This document shows, one piece after another, positions 8,146 through 16,685 of a stretch of DNA of 64,000 nt. The position numbers were made by a program, and so were the translations under genes. Below the pieces are notes generated by a model. That model searched no databases. It saw nothing but the letters and a program-made list of their open reading frames with translations, and was not told where the DNA came from. Every line of letters begins with the position of its first letter. Position 1 is the stretch's first letter. Source of the DNA: an uncultured Christensenella sp. Lineage in GTDB: Bacteria > Bacillota > Clostridia > Christensenellales > Borkfalkiaceae. The stretch lies in NCBI GenBank assembly GCA_910585705.1, contig CAJUER010000001.1, positions 493,374 through 557,373 on the forward strand. Direction: 5' to 3'.

Positions 8146-10712
8146 GTTTTAACCTTTTCAACCAAATCGCCGAGCATTAAAAACGCCTGCATCGGTGAAA
8201 TGCTGTCCATATTAATTTCGCTGAGAATTTTTTCAACTTCGGAAAGCTGTCCTTCTTCGCTTTCTTCTAAGGGTTTTTCAAATTCTCTGTCGCCGCTTTC
8301 GATATGCTTTAAAATAACTTTCGCCCTATCGGTAACTTCCGAAGGAACGCCTGCAAGCGAAGCAACCTCTATACCGAAACTCCTGTTTGCTCCGCCGCGC
8401 ATAATCTTGCGTAAAAAAACAACTCCGCCGTTTACTTCTTTCACGGAAATCTTATAATTTTTTACACCTTCCAGCTTAGTTTCCAGCTCGGTAAGCTCAT
8501 GATAATGCGTGGCGAACAACGTTTTTGCGCCAATCTTTTGGGTGAGATGTTCTATAACCGACCATGCGATACTCAATCCGTCGTAAGTACTGGTTCCGCG
8601 CCCTACTTCATCCAAAATAAGCAAGCTGTGCCTTGTTGCGTTCTGTAAAATCGAAGCAACTTCTATCATTTCAACCATAAAAGTACTTTGATCGGAAATT
8701 AAGTTATCGCTTGCGCCCACTCTCGTAAATACTCTGTCGATAAGCGGCACTTGCGCCGATTTTGCGGGAACAAAACTGCCCAAATGCGCCATAACGGCAA
8801 TTAACGCTGTCTGCCGCATATATGTGCTTTTGCCCGCCATATTCGGACCGGTAAGAATCATCGTGCGGTTCTCATCTTCGTCCAACAATGTATCGTTTGA
8901 AATAAATCTGTCTTTTGAAATTACTTCAACTACGGGATGCCGTCCTTCCTTTATAATAAAAGGTTCATTGCTTTCAACTATATCGGGACGAACGTATTTA
9001 TTTGTTTTTGCAACTTCCGCAAAACTTATAAGCATATCCAAAAGCGCTATTGCGGAAGATATGGTTTTCAGTTTATTTATATTTTCGCTCAAAACCGATT
9101 TAATAGCTTCGTATATTCTGAATTCGAGTTTAAGTGAAGCTTCAGCGCTTCCCAATATTTTTTCTTCAAGCTCCTTCAACTCGTCTGTGGAATATCTTTC
9201 CACGTTGGTCAGCGTCTGTCTGCGTTGATAATGAAGCGGAACCTTATCGCACAGCGATTTGGTGACTTCTATGTAATATCCGAAAACCCTGTTATAATTT
9301 ATACGCAATGTGCGTATTCCCGTTGAGTCGCGCTCACGCGCCTCTATTTCGAGAATGATTTTTCCGCCGTTCGTCTTTATTGAACGCAGCTCGTCAAGTT
9401 CTTGATTGTAGCCGTCCTTGATAAAACCGCCGTCCTTCATCTGCACGGGCGGATTATCGCTTATCGATCTGTTAAGCAAATCAACAACGCCAGACATATC
9501 CAAAAGATTATCGGAAACGCCGCGCAGAACCTCCGATTTAAAGCCCGAAAGTTGGAATTTTATGTTTGGAATTACCGCCAAAGATTGAGCAAGCGTACAG
9601 CAGTCTTTCGGGGTTATGTTGTTGTTGCTTATCTTTCCCGTGAGCCTTTCAATATCCTTTACGCTCTTTAAAAGATCGACAAGTCCAAGCCTTATTACAG
9701 TTGAATTAAACAGCTCTTCAACTCCGTTCAACCTGTAATCGATGTCCTGCTTTGTCGCAAACGGATAAAGTATTGCATTATTCAAAAGTCTTGCGCCCAT
9801 TGCCGTCTGCGTTTTATCGAGAAGCCACAAAAGCGAACCGAACTTCTTTCCATCGCCAATAGTCTTAACAAGTTCGAGATTTTTTATCGCCGTTGCGTCA
9901 AGCTGTAAATATTTATTGCAGATCATTAACTTAACGCCGTCGATGTTTTTAAGAGCGTGCTTTTGAGTTTCTTTAAGATATTCTATCAGCGCGCCGCTTG
10001 CACAAATCGCGTAATCCTTGTCTGCTATGGCATAAGCAGACAGCGTCTTTGCATTGAACTGCTCCAACAATGCTTTTTCAGCCGCCGACCTATTAAAAGC
10101 CCAAGCAGGATAACTTGAAAAATGAGGCAGTATTCCACGAGTTATCAAAGGCTCTTCACGCGTCGCAAACAGCATTTCGTCGTTACAAATTACCTCTTTT
10201 ACGCCAATTTTAAGCATTTGCATAGTACTCTGTGACACACAATTGTCCCCGTAATACTCTGTTGCGGTCATTTCCCCCGTCGTAATGTCCGCCCAGCATA
10301 GGGCAACGCAGTTCTCATTTTTATATGCGCCGCAAATATAGTTATTTGTCTTTTCGTCAAGCTGACCGTCTTCTATTACCGTTCCCGCAGTCACCACGCG
10401 CACAACGTCTCTCTCTACAATTCCTTTCGCTTCCGAAGCGTCTTCAAGTTGTTCGCAAATCGCAACCTTTTCACCGAACGAAACAAGCTTGCCTATATAA
10501 GTATCGGCCGCATGATGCGGAACCCCGCACATAGGAGCGCGCTGTTCGAGTCCGCAATCTCTTCCCGTCAACGTCAAATCAAGCAAGCCCGAAGCTTTTA
10601 CCGCATCGTCGTAAAACATTTCATAAAAATCACCGAGCCTGTAAAATACTATACAGTCCTTATATTTTTCTTTTATTGTAAGATAATGCTGCATCATTGG
10701 TGAAAGTGCCAT
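8142..10712 (-). CDS. mutS: DNA mismatch repair protein MutS
   Basis: Mismatch-recognition ATPase, 856 residues, full length. It begins MALSPMMQHYLTIKEKY with the mismatch-wedge motif FYRLGDFYEMFYDDA, whose Phe/Glu contact the mispair. The C-terminal ATPase shows Walker A GPNMAGKSTYMRQ, the DEVGRGTSTYDGLSIAW segment and ATHYHELTELE. It sits 14 bp after miaB and shares an ATGA overlap with mutL, forming the familiar Bacillota mutS-mutL pair. Confidence 0.99.
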   Translation of the reverse strand: MALSPMMQHYLTIKEKYKDCIVFYRLGDFYEMFYDDAVKASGLLDLTLTGRDCGLEQRAPMCGVPHHAADTYIGKLVSFGEKVAICEQLEDASEAKGIVERDVVRVVTAGTVIEDGQLDEKTNNYICGAYKNENCVALCWADITTGEMTATEYYGDNCVSQSTMQMLKIGVKEVICNDEMLFATREEPLITRGILPHFSSYPAWAFNRSAAEKALLEQFNAKTLSAYAIADKDYAICASGALIEYLKETQKHALKNIDGVKLMICNKYLQLDATAIKNLELVKTIGDGKKFGSLLWLLDKTQTAMGARLLNNAILYPFATKQDIDYRLNGVEELFNSTVIRLGLVDLLKSVKDIERLTGKISNNNITPKDCCTLAQSLAVIPNIKFQLSGFKSEVLRGVSDNLLDMSGVVDLLNRSISDNPPVQMKDGGFIKDGYNQELDELRSIKTNGGKIILEIEARERDSTGIRTLRINYNRVFGYYIEVTKSLCDKVPLHYQRRQTLTNVERYSTDELKELEEKILGSAEASLKLEFRIYEAIKSVLSENINKLKTISSAIALLDMLISFAEVAKTNKYVRPDIVESNEPFIIKEGRHPVVEVISKDRFISNDTLLDEDENRTMILTGPNMAGKSTYMRQTALIAVMAHLGSFVPAKSAQVPLIDRVFTRVGASDNLISDQSTFMVEMIEVASILQNATRHSLLILDEVGRGTSTYDGLSIAWSVIEHLTQKIGAKTLFATHYHELTELETKLEGVKNYKISVKEVNGGVVFLRKIMRGGANRSFGIEVASLAGVPSEVTDRAKVILKHIESGDREFEKPLEESEEGQLSEVEKILSEINMDSISPMQAFLMLGDLVEKVKT

Positions 10713-10725
10713 ATTTTATTCCCTA

Positions 10726-12045
10726 TTACACACGTTCGCCGAATAGCGAAACGCCGTTTACCCTATTTATTTTTACGTTTACAAATTCGCCGACAACGTT
10801 TTCATTAAAGCCGAAGTATGCCATTCTACCGAATTCGTCTCTGCCGAAATACACATTCTTTTTTTCATCGAAACCTTCGCAAAGAATTTCAACGGTTTTA
10901 CCTATGTATACCGAAGAATGCTCCCGCGTCAGCGAATTTACCAAATCAACAAGTTCGATTATGCGTTTTTTACTGATTTCTTCGGGAATCTGGTTATCCA
11001 TTTTCGCCGCAACCGTTCCGTCACGTTTGGAATATACAAAAGTGAACGCCGACGAATAATTAACCTTTTTAACTAAATTCAAAGTCGCCTCGAAATCCTC
11101 TTCGCTTTCGGCGGGAAAACCCACAATCAAATCGGTAGTAACAGCGCAATCGGGCACATATTTTTTGAGAATACTTATTTTATTCAAATAATCTTCTACA
11201 GTATATTTTCTGTTCATTGCCTTCAAAATGTTATCCGAACCGCTTTGAACCGGCAAATGAACGCATCGACAGATTTTTGGATTTTCGGCTATAACCTTCG
11301 CAAGCTCTTCGGAAAAATCTTTCGGGTGGCTGGTCATAAAACGTAGCCTGAACTTCCCTTCTATTTTCGCTATTTTTTCAAGCAGCTGCGGGAAAGAAAT
11401 ATCGTCGGTTCCGTTTCCGTAAGAATTTACGTTCTGTCCAAGTAAAGTTATCTCCTTATATCCCTGTGAAACAAGTTCTTTTACTTCGCTTATTATCAAA
11501 TCCGATTTACGGCTTCTTTCCCTTCCCCGAACATATGGCACTATACAGTAACTGCAAAAATTATTACATCCGTATGTAATATTAACCCACGCGTTCGGGT
11601 AGCTCGTTCTGTAAGGTTTGTCACCTTCGAAAACAATCCCCTCATCATCTTCCACGCTGATTACCGGCTTTTTCTGTTTTTGCTTTAAAATTAAATAACC
11701 TTTCAGCTTATGCAAATTATGCGTACCGAAAATAATATCCACATACGGAAATTTTTCATGCAGATTTTCCGCCTTTCCCATTTGCTGGGTGAGGCAACCG
11801 CCTACGGCAATAATCATGCCACGATTCTGCATTTTCAATTTTTTAAGCATACCGATATTACCGTAAGCATGATTTTCCGCATTTTCGCGTATACAGCAAG
11901 TATTAAAAACCACCACGTCCGCCTCGTCCATCTTGTCGCAATTCTCAAAGCCGAGTTCGCAAAGCATACCCGCAATTTTTTCCGACTCGTGCACGTTCAT
12001 CTGACAGCCGTATGTAACTATATTATATTTTTTCTTATTCATCAT
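10726..12045 (-). CDS. miaB: tRNA-2-methylthio-N6-dimethylallyladenosine synthase MiaB
   Basis: Radical-SAM methylthiotransferase acting on i6A37 made by MiaA. The N-terminal auxiliary-cluster domain starts NIVTYGCQMNVHESE; the radical-SAM CxxxCxxC lies in YGCNNFCSYCIVPYVRG; a TRAM-like domain ends the protein. The open frame extends to 12099, but that codon lies within the -35 element of the operon promoter, so the start must be one of the two adjacent ATGs at 12045/12042 (about 439 residues). The upstream Shine-Dalgarno is weak. First gene of the miaB-mutS-mutL-miaA-ynbB operon. Confidence 0.96.
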   Translation of the reverse strand: MMNKKKYNIVTYGCQMNVHESEKIAGMLCELGFENCDKMDEADVVVFNTCCIRENAENHAYGNIGMLKKLKMQNRGMIIAVGGCLTQQMGKAENLHEKFPYVDIIFGTHNLHKLKGYLILKQKQKKPVISVEDDEGIVFEGDKPYRTSYPNAWVNITYGCNNFCSYCIVPYVRGRERSRKSDLIISEVKELVSQGYKEITLLGQNVNSYGNGTDDISFPQLLEKIAKIEGKFRLRFMTSHPKDFSEELAKVIAENPKICRCVHLPVQSGSDNILKAMNRKYTVEDYLNKISILKKYVPDCAVTTDLIVGFPAESEEDFEATLNLVKKVNYSSAFTFVYSKRDGTVAAKMDNQIPEEISKKRIIELVDLVNSLTREHSSVYIGKTVEILCEGFDEKKNVYFGRDEFGRMAYFGFNENVVGEFVNVKINRVNGVSLFGERV

Positions 12046-12070
12046 ATTAAAAACCCAATAAAACAAATTA

Positions 12071-12099
12071 ATTATACAATTTTTACGGTTTTTTTTCAA
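12071..12099 (-). promoter_or_regulatory. Sigma-A promoter of the miaB-mutS-mutL-miaA-ynbB operon
   Basis: Minus strand TTGAAA (12099-12094), 17-bp spacer, TATAAT (12076-12071). It excludes the longest possible miaB start. Confidence 0.8.
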
Positions 12100-12141
12100 T
12101 TGATTTGCAACAAATAATTTATTTTATAAATACTAATTTTA

Positions 12142-14367
12142 ATGGTAAAGTTTTTAAAGATACTCACAGTTATAATTTTGAGCTGTGCAATTATATTTCT
12201 TGCGCTGTTTTTGACGTATACGCTGATAACAAAGGATGCCGTACTTGACGCTGCAAAACTCGTCGGGGCGGGACAAAACGTAATAATTTACGATGACGAC
12301 GGAAACGAGGTAACAAACGCTTCTTTGGACATAAAAAGTAAAAGCGTAAAACTTGAAGATTTGAATCCTCTCACCGTCAATGCGTTTATCGCTTCGGAAG
12401 ACAGAGCGTTTTACAAGCACAACGGTCTGAATTATAAGCGTATGCTTAAAGCGCTTTACAAAAACATAGTCGCGGGCTCATTCAAAGAGGGCGCTTCAAC
12501 TATCAGTCAACAGCTGATTAAAAACACTCACCTTTCAAACGATAAAACAATAAAGCGCAAACTTAACGAAATTAAACTCACGCTCAAACTTGAAAAGCAA
12601 TACTCAAAAGACGAAATTCTCGAAATGTATCTGAACACTATTTATTTCGGGCACAGCTGTTACGGTTTGCAAAGCGCGGCACAATTCTACTTCAACAAAA
12701 AAGCCGAAAATTTGAACCTTGAAGAAAGCGCGACTATTGTCGGTCTTCTGACTTCACCGAACAACTACTCGCCTTTTAAAAATCCTGAAAAAAGTCTATT
12801 GCGCAGAAATACCGTCCTTAAAAGCATGAAAGACTGCGGTTTTATAGACGAAGCTTTATACAATGAAACGATTAATAAGCCTGTCGTTACGCAAAGAACG
12901 GCGAACGGAAACAAATTCGGAGATTATCTGAGCGCCGTCTTTGACGAAATGGAAGAAATAGATTTTAATTTTTACGCCCTGACTAACGGGTGTATAGTTA
13001 AAACCTATCTCGATTCCTCTGCGCAAATGTTTATAGAAAACCTCGATTACCCTTGCGACAACTCTGTAATTATAACGGATAATGCCACCGGCGGAGTCAA
13101 AGCTTTTAAATCCACCATAAACGGAGCAAAACGACAAATCGGCTCAACAGCAAAACCCTTATTCGTATACGCACCCGCAATCGAGGAAAAACTTGTAAGC
13201 CCTTTTACCAGAATACTCGATGAAAAAATTAACTTTAACGGTTATTCCCCCGAAAATTTCGATAAGAAATATCACGGCTACACCACCGTAGCAGATTGCG
13301 TCAAATACAGCTATAACATTCCTGCCGTAAAAACTTTAAACGCACTTACAGTCGACAAAGCCGAAAAATACCTCAACGCAATGAATTTAAAGCTCGACGA
13401 CGAAGAAAAAAATCTGTCACTTTCCTTAGGCGGTATGAAATACGGATTAAGCTTGAAGGAGCTTGCCGACCGTTATTCGGTTTTTCCTAACGGAGGCAAC
13501 TACCGCCCCGCTAAATTTATAAAAGAAATTGTAAACCGTGAAGGAGAAACGGTTTATAAAAACGAAACCGAACCAAACCATGTGTTTTCTTCGGGGACTT
13601 GCTCGCTTATAAACGAAATGCTTATAGAAACTTCCAAAAGCGGAACTGCGAAAAAACTGAAAGGTTTTAATTTTGATGTTGCTTCGAAAACCGGAACGTG
13701 CGGAAATGAAGACGGTAATACCGACGCCTATGCAGTAAGCTACACATCCGAAAACTGCTTTGCGGTATGGCTGGGAAACAAAGACAATAAAAGATCGAAC
13801 ATCACCGGAGGAAACGACTGCTGCACAATAATGAAAAATACTTTACTGAATTATTATGCCGACAGAACCCCGCAAAACCTCGAAACTCACGAAGGCACCG
13901 TCACCGTAGAAATCGACAGGGACGAGTACAACGAAAATAACCGAGTAGTGCTTTGCGACGAGCAATGTCCCGCATTAAACAAACTCCGCGTAAAGGTTTT
14001 AAAAGGTAACGCACCGAAAGAGGTATCCGATAAATTCTCTTCCCCGTTCATAACCGCTCCTTCTGTAACGATAAAAAACGGAACGATAAATATTGAATTA
14101 TGTCACGCAAAGTACTATTCATATATCGTTAAACGCACAAAAAACGGCAAAACCGACATTATTTATGACGGAAAATGGCAACAATGTATAAGCGACAGTC
14201 CCATCGAGGGTTATTACACCTACACCATTATCCCTTACTTTGAAAACACAAACGGAAAGTTTTTCGGCAACGAAATAAATTTACCTTCGGTAAATTTATC
14301 TAAGAACAATCAATCGCAACAAATCAAAATTCCGGATATTGCACAGAAAGACTGGTACAATCAGTAA
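12142..14367 (+). CDS. Class A penicillin-binding protein (glycosyltransferase/transpeptidase)
   Basis: Bifunctional peptidoglycan polymerase and cross-linker, 741 residues. One N-terminal membrane anchor (about residues 4-27) is followed by a GT51 domain with all motifs: SEDRAFYKHNGLN, EGASTISQQLIKN, RKLNEIKL and EMYLNTIYFGHSCYG. The transpeptidase domain has the active-site GSTAKP (SxxK), SYN and SKTGTCG (KTG) boxes. A C-terminal fibronectin-like tail of roughly 100 residues is probably extracytoplasmic. The start lacks a visible Shine-Dalgarno sequence. It is divergent from miaB and convergent with thiI. Confidence 0.95.
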   Translation: MVKFLKILTVIILSCAIIFLALFLTYTLITKDAVLDAAKLVGAGQNVIIYDDDGNEVTNASLDIKSKSVKLEDLNPLTVNAFIASEDRAFYKHNGLNYKRMLKALYKNIVAGSFKEGASTISQQLIKNTHLSNDKTIKRKLNEIKLTLKLEKQYSKDEILEMYLNTIYFGHSCYGLQSAAQFYFNKKAENLNLEESATIVGLLTSPNNYSPFKNPEKSLLRRNTVLKSMKDCGFIDEALYNETINKPVVTQRTANGNKFGDYLSAVFDEMEEIDFNFYALTNGCIVKTYLDSSAQMFIENLDYPCDNSVIITDNATGGVKAFKSTINGAKRQIGSTAKPLFVYAPAIEEKLVSPFTRILDEKINFNGYSPENFDKKYHGYTTVADCVKYSYNIPAVKTLNALTVDKAEKYLNAMNLKLDDEEKNLSLSLGGMKYGLSLKELADRYSVFPNGGNYRPAKFIKEIVNREGETVYKNETEPNHVFSSGTCSLINEMLIETSKSGTAKKLKGFNFDVASKTGTCGNEDGNTDAYAVSYTSENCFAVWLGNKDNKRSNITGGNDCCTIMKNTLLNYYADRTPQNLETHEGTVTVEIDRDEYNENNRVVLCDEQCPALNKLRVKVLKGNAPKEVSDKFSSPFITAPSVTIKNGTINIELCHAKYYSYIVKRTKNGKTDIIYDGKWQQCISDSPIEGYYTYTIIPYFENTNGKFFGNEINLPSVNLSKNNQSQQIKIPDIAQKDWYNQ

Positions 14368-14398
14368 AAACGAGCGCCGATTTTTTCGGCGCTCGTTT
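14368..14398 (-). terminator. Terminator for thiI, possibly shared with the PBP gene
   Basis: Stem aacgagcgccga / tcggcgctcgtt. On the minus strand it is followed by TTTTTAC directly after the thiI stop; on the plus strand the T tract is shorter. Likely the end of the carAB-nifS-thiI unit and a bidirectional terminator. Confidence 0.85.
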
Positions 14399-14399
14399 G

Positions 14400-15554
14400 C
14401 TATATTTTTAAAACTTCCAACGTTGACAACGCTTCGTTTATAAGCGCTTCAACCTCAAGCTTTGCTTCCTCCGCTTCAACGTCTTTAATCTTCGGGCGGG
14501 TAACAGGGTGCTTAGGTAAAAACACCGTGCAACAATCTTCATACGGTTGGATAGAAGTCTCGTACGTTCCTATCAATCTGCTGCGTTCTATAATTTCGTC
14601 CTTATCGAAACCGCAAAGCGGTCTTAATACAGGTAAATTTTTTATGACGCTATTCGAAGAAGTCATTCCCTCCACCGTCTGACTTGCAACCTGCGCAAGA
14701 CTTTCTCCCGTAATCAAACATTGCGCACCGCAAGTTTCCGCAATGCGTTCAGCAAGCCTCATCATAAAACGCCTTAAAAGCGTAACCATATAATCGCCGT
14801 TGCACTTTTTGTGTATTGCTTCTTGAATGTGCGTAACCGAAATTATATGCAAATTCATTCCACAGGAATATGAAGAAAGAATTTTAGCAAGGTCCAACAC
14901 CTTTTCTTTCGCCTGCATATTCGTATAAGGATAGCTGTGGAAATGAATAGCGTCAACCGTCATACCGCGCTTTGCTATCATATGACCGGCAACAGGACTG
15001 TCAATCCCCCCTGAAATTAAAAGCAAACCTTTACCGGAAGTGCCGACAGGCATTCCCCCCGCGCCTTTGAACATTTCACCGAATACAAGCGCTTTATCGT
15101 TTTCTCGCAAATCGATATTGATTATGAGCTGGGGATTATGAACGTCAACTTTCAACTTGCTATTGTTATCCAACAGCCTTCCGCCGATTTCCATACTTAT
15201 CTGCATCGAATTTAAAGGATACGATTTATCCGCGCGGTGAGTTTCCACTTTAAATGTACCGCTATCCGAACACACTTTTTGCGCGGCATTAAACATTTCA
15301 TCCATATCCGAAGAAACCTTTAAAGCTACGCTGTACGAATGTATACCGAAAACCTTTTTAAGCCTGCTTAATATTAAATCAATATCCTTCTCTTCAAAAT
15401 TTTCAACAAGATACCTACCGCTTAGACGATGAATTTCATGCTTTATGCCTTTCAGGCTTTTTTCCATATTAACGACAAATATCTTTTCGAACCACCCGCG
15501 ATTTTTGCCTTTCAAATGCAATTCGGAATATCTGATAATTATAACTTTTTCCAT
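14400..15554 (-). CDS. thiI: tRNA 4-thiouridine synthase ThiI
   Basis: Adenylates U8 of tRNA and receives persulfide sulfur from a cysteine desulfurase; may also supply sulfur for thiamine. 384 residues: an NFLD/THUMP region to about residue 165 and a PP-loop ATPase with SGGIDSPVAG at 181-190. There is no C-terminal rhodanese domain, as in Bacillus and archaeal forms. The dedicated cysteine desulfurase is immediately upstream with a three-base gap, the typical nifS-thiI pairing, so the sulfur relay is encoded as one unit. Confidence 0.97.
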   Translation of the reverse strand: MEKVIIIRYSELHLKGKNRGWFEKIFVVNMEKSLKGIKHEIHRLSGRYLVENFEEKDIDLILSRLKKVFGIHSYSVALKVSSDMDEMFNAAQKVCSDSGTFKVETHRADKSYPLNSMQISMEIGGRLLDNNSKLKVDVHNPQLIINIDLRENDKALVFGEMFKGAGGMPVGTSGKGLLLISGGIDSPVAGHMIAKRGMTVDAIHFHSYPYTNMQAKEKVLDLAKILSSYSCGMNLHIISVTHIQEAIHKKCNGDYMVTLLRRFMMRLAERIAETCGAQCLITGESLAQVASQTVEGMTSSNSVIKNLPVLRPLCGFDKDEIIERSRLIGTYETSIQPYEDCCTVFLPKHPVTRPKIKDVEAEEAKLEVEALINEALSTLEVLKI

Positions 15555-15557
15555 AAT

Positions 15558-16685
15558 TTACGCCATTATATTTTTTCTGTTTCCAACTATTTCGTTTAAT
15601 TCTTGCGCGGCCTTTAAAACTTCTTCCGCCGTATTGGTAGGCGAAAGGCTCAGTCTTAATACTCCGTCGGCGGTTTGGTTATCAATTCCGCAAGCGAGAA
15701 TAACTCTTGAAAATCTCTTTTTCTGATTAGACGAACACGCCGAACCCGTCCCGATAATTATACCTCTATCGTCGGCTTCGTGCAAAATAGTCTCTCCACG
15801 AACTCCCTTTGCCGCAACGCTTAGTATGTACGGCGAAGCATTTTCCGAAGATATAACTTTAAACAGATCTTCACGCAAAGCACCGCGTAAAATTTTGTTT
15901 AACTGCCTTGCTTTTTCAAAACTGTTAATCAAATCAGCATATCTGTCCCGTGCCGCAAATTCAAAGCACTTTATCGCAAACACGTTTTCCGTGCCACTTC
16001 TAAATCCCTGTTCTTGTCCGCCGCCGTAAATATAAGGTTTTATTTGTAAATTTTTCTTTTTAATCAGCGCACCGCAGCCTTTAACTCCGCCTATTTTGTG
16101 TGCACTTATAGAATATAGATCTATATCCTTTGTCAATTTGTACTTCAGTTTGCCGTAAGCCTGCACACCGTCGACATGGACCATTGCGTACTTATTTTTA
16201 GCTTTAATCTTTTCAGCAATCGCAAAAATATCATTTACCGCCCCCGTTTCGTTATTGACGTGAATTACCGAAACAAGCGACGTTTTGTCGTCGATTAAGC
16301 TTAGTAAATGTTCGACGTCAACGCTTCCGTCAGCGTTAAGATTGGCAAACCGAACTTCTATACCACGTTGCTTTAACTCGTTTACCGCCAAAAAAACTGC
16401 GGAATGTTCGCCGTTTGTGGTAACAACATTGCCGCGCTTGCCGCCGCAAAACAGCGCTTGATTATCCGCCTCTGTGCCGCCCGAAGTAAAGATTAGTGAA
16501 AATTCATTGTCATCCGCTATATGAGAAAGAATTTCACTTCGGGCATTTTTCAGTTCAAGATGCAAACCATAGCCGCTTTTATATAAAGCGGAAGGATTAT
16601 AATAATCATCATAAAGATATTTTTTTGCCGCTTTTATGCAGTTTTCGTTCGGCTTTTCCGTTGCCGCATTGTCAAGATAAATCAT
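15558..16685 (-). CDS. Cysteine desulfurase (NifS/IscS family)
   Basis: PLP enzyme that removes sulfur from cysteine and carries it as a persulfide. 375 residues. The PLP lysine is K197 in SAHKIGG and the persulfide cysteine is C317 in GTGSACSS; HVNNETG is also present. Adjacency to thiI indicates sulfur delivery to tRNA thiolation, as with the Bacillus NifZ-ThiI pair. Its ATG overlaps the stop codon of the carB-dapF fusion by one base (TAATG), so translation is probably coupled; no strong separate ribosome binding site is seen. Confidence 0.96.
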   Translation of the reverse strand: MIYLDNAATEKPNENCIKAAKKYLYDDYYNPSALYKSGYGLHLELKNARSEILSHIADDNEFSLIFTSGGTEADNQALFCGGKRGNVVTTNGEHSAVFLAVNELKQRGIEVRFANLNADGSVDVEHLLSLIDDKTSLVSVIHVNNETGAVNDIFAIAEKIKAKNKYAMVHVDGVQAYGKLKYKLTKDIDLYSISAHKIGGVKGCGALIKKKNLQIKPYIYGGGQEQGFRSGTENVFAIKCFEFAARDRYADLINSFEKARQLNKILRGALREDLFKVISSENASPYILSVAAKGVRGETILHEADDRGIIIGTGSACSSNQKKRFSRVILACGIDNQTADGVLRLSLSPTNTAEEVLKAAQELNEIVGNRKNIMA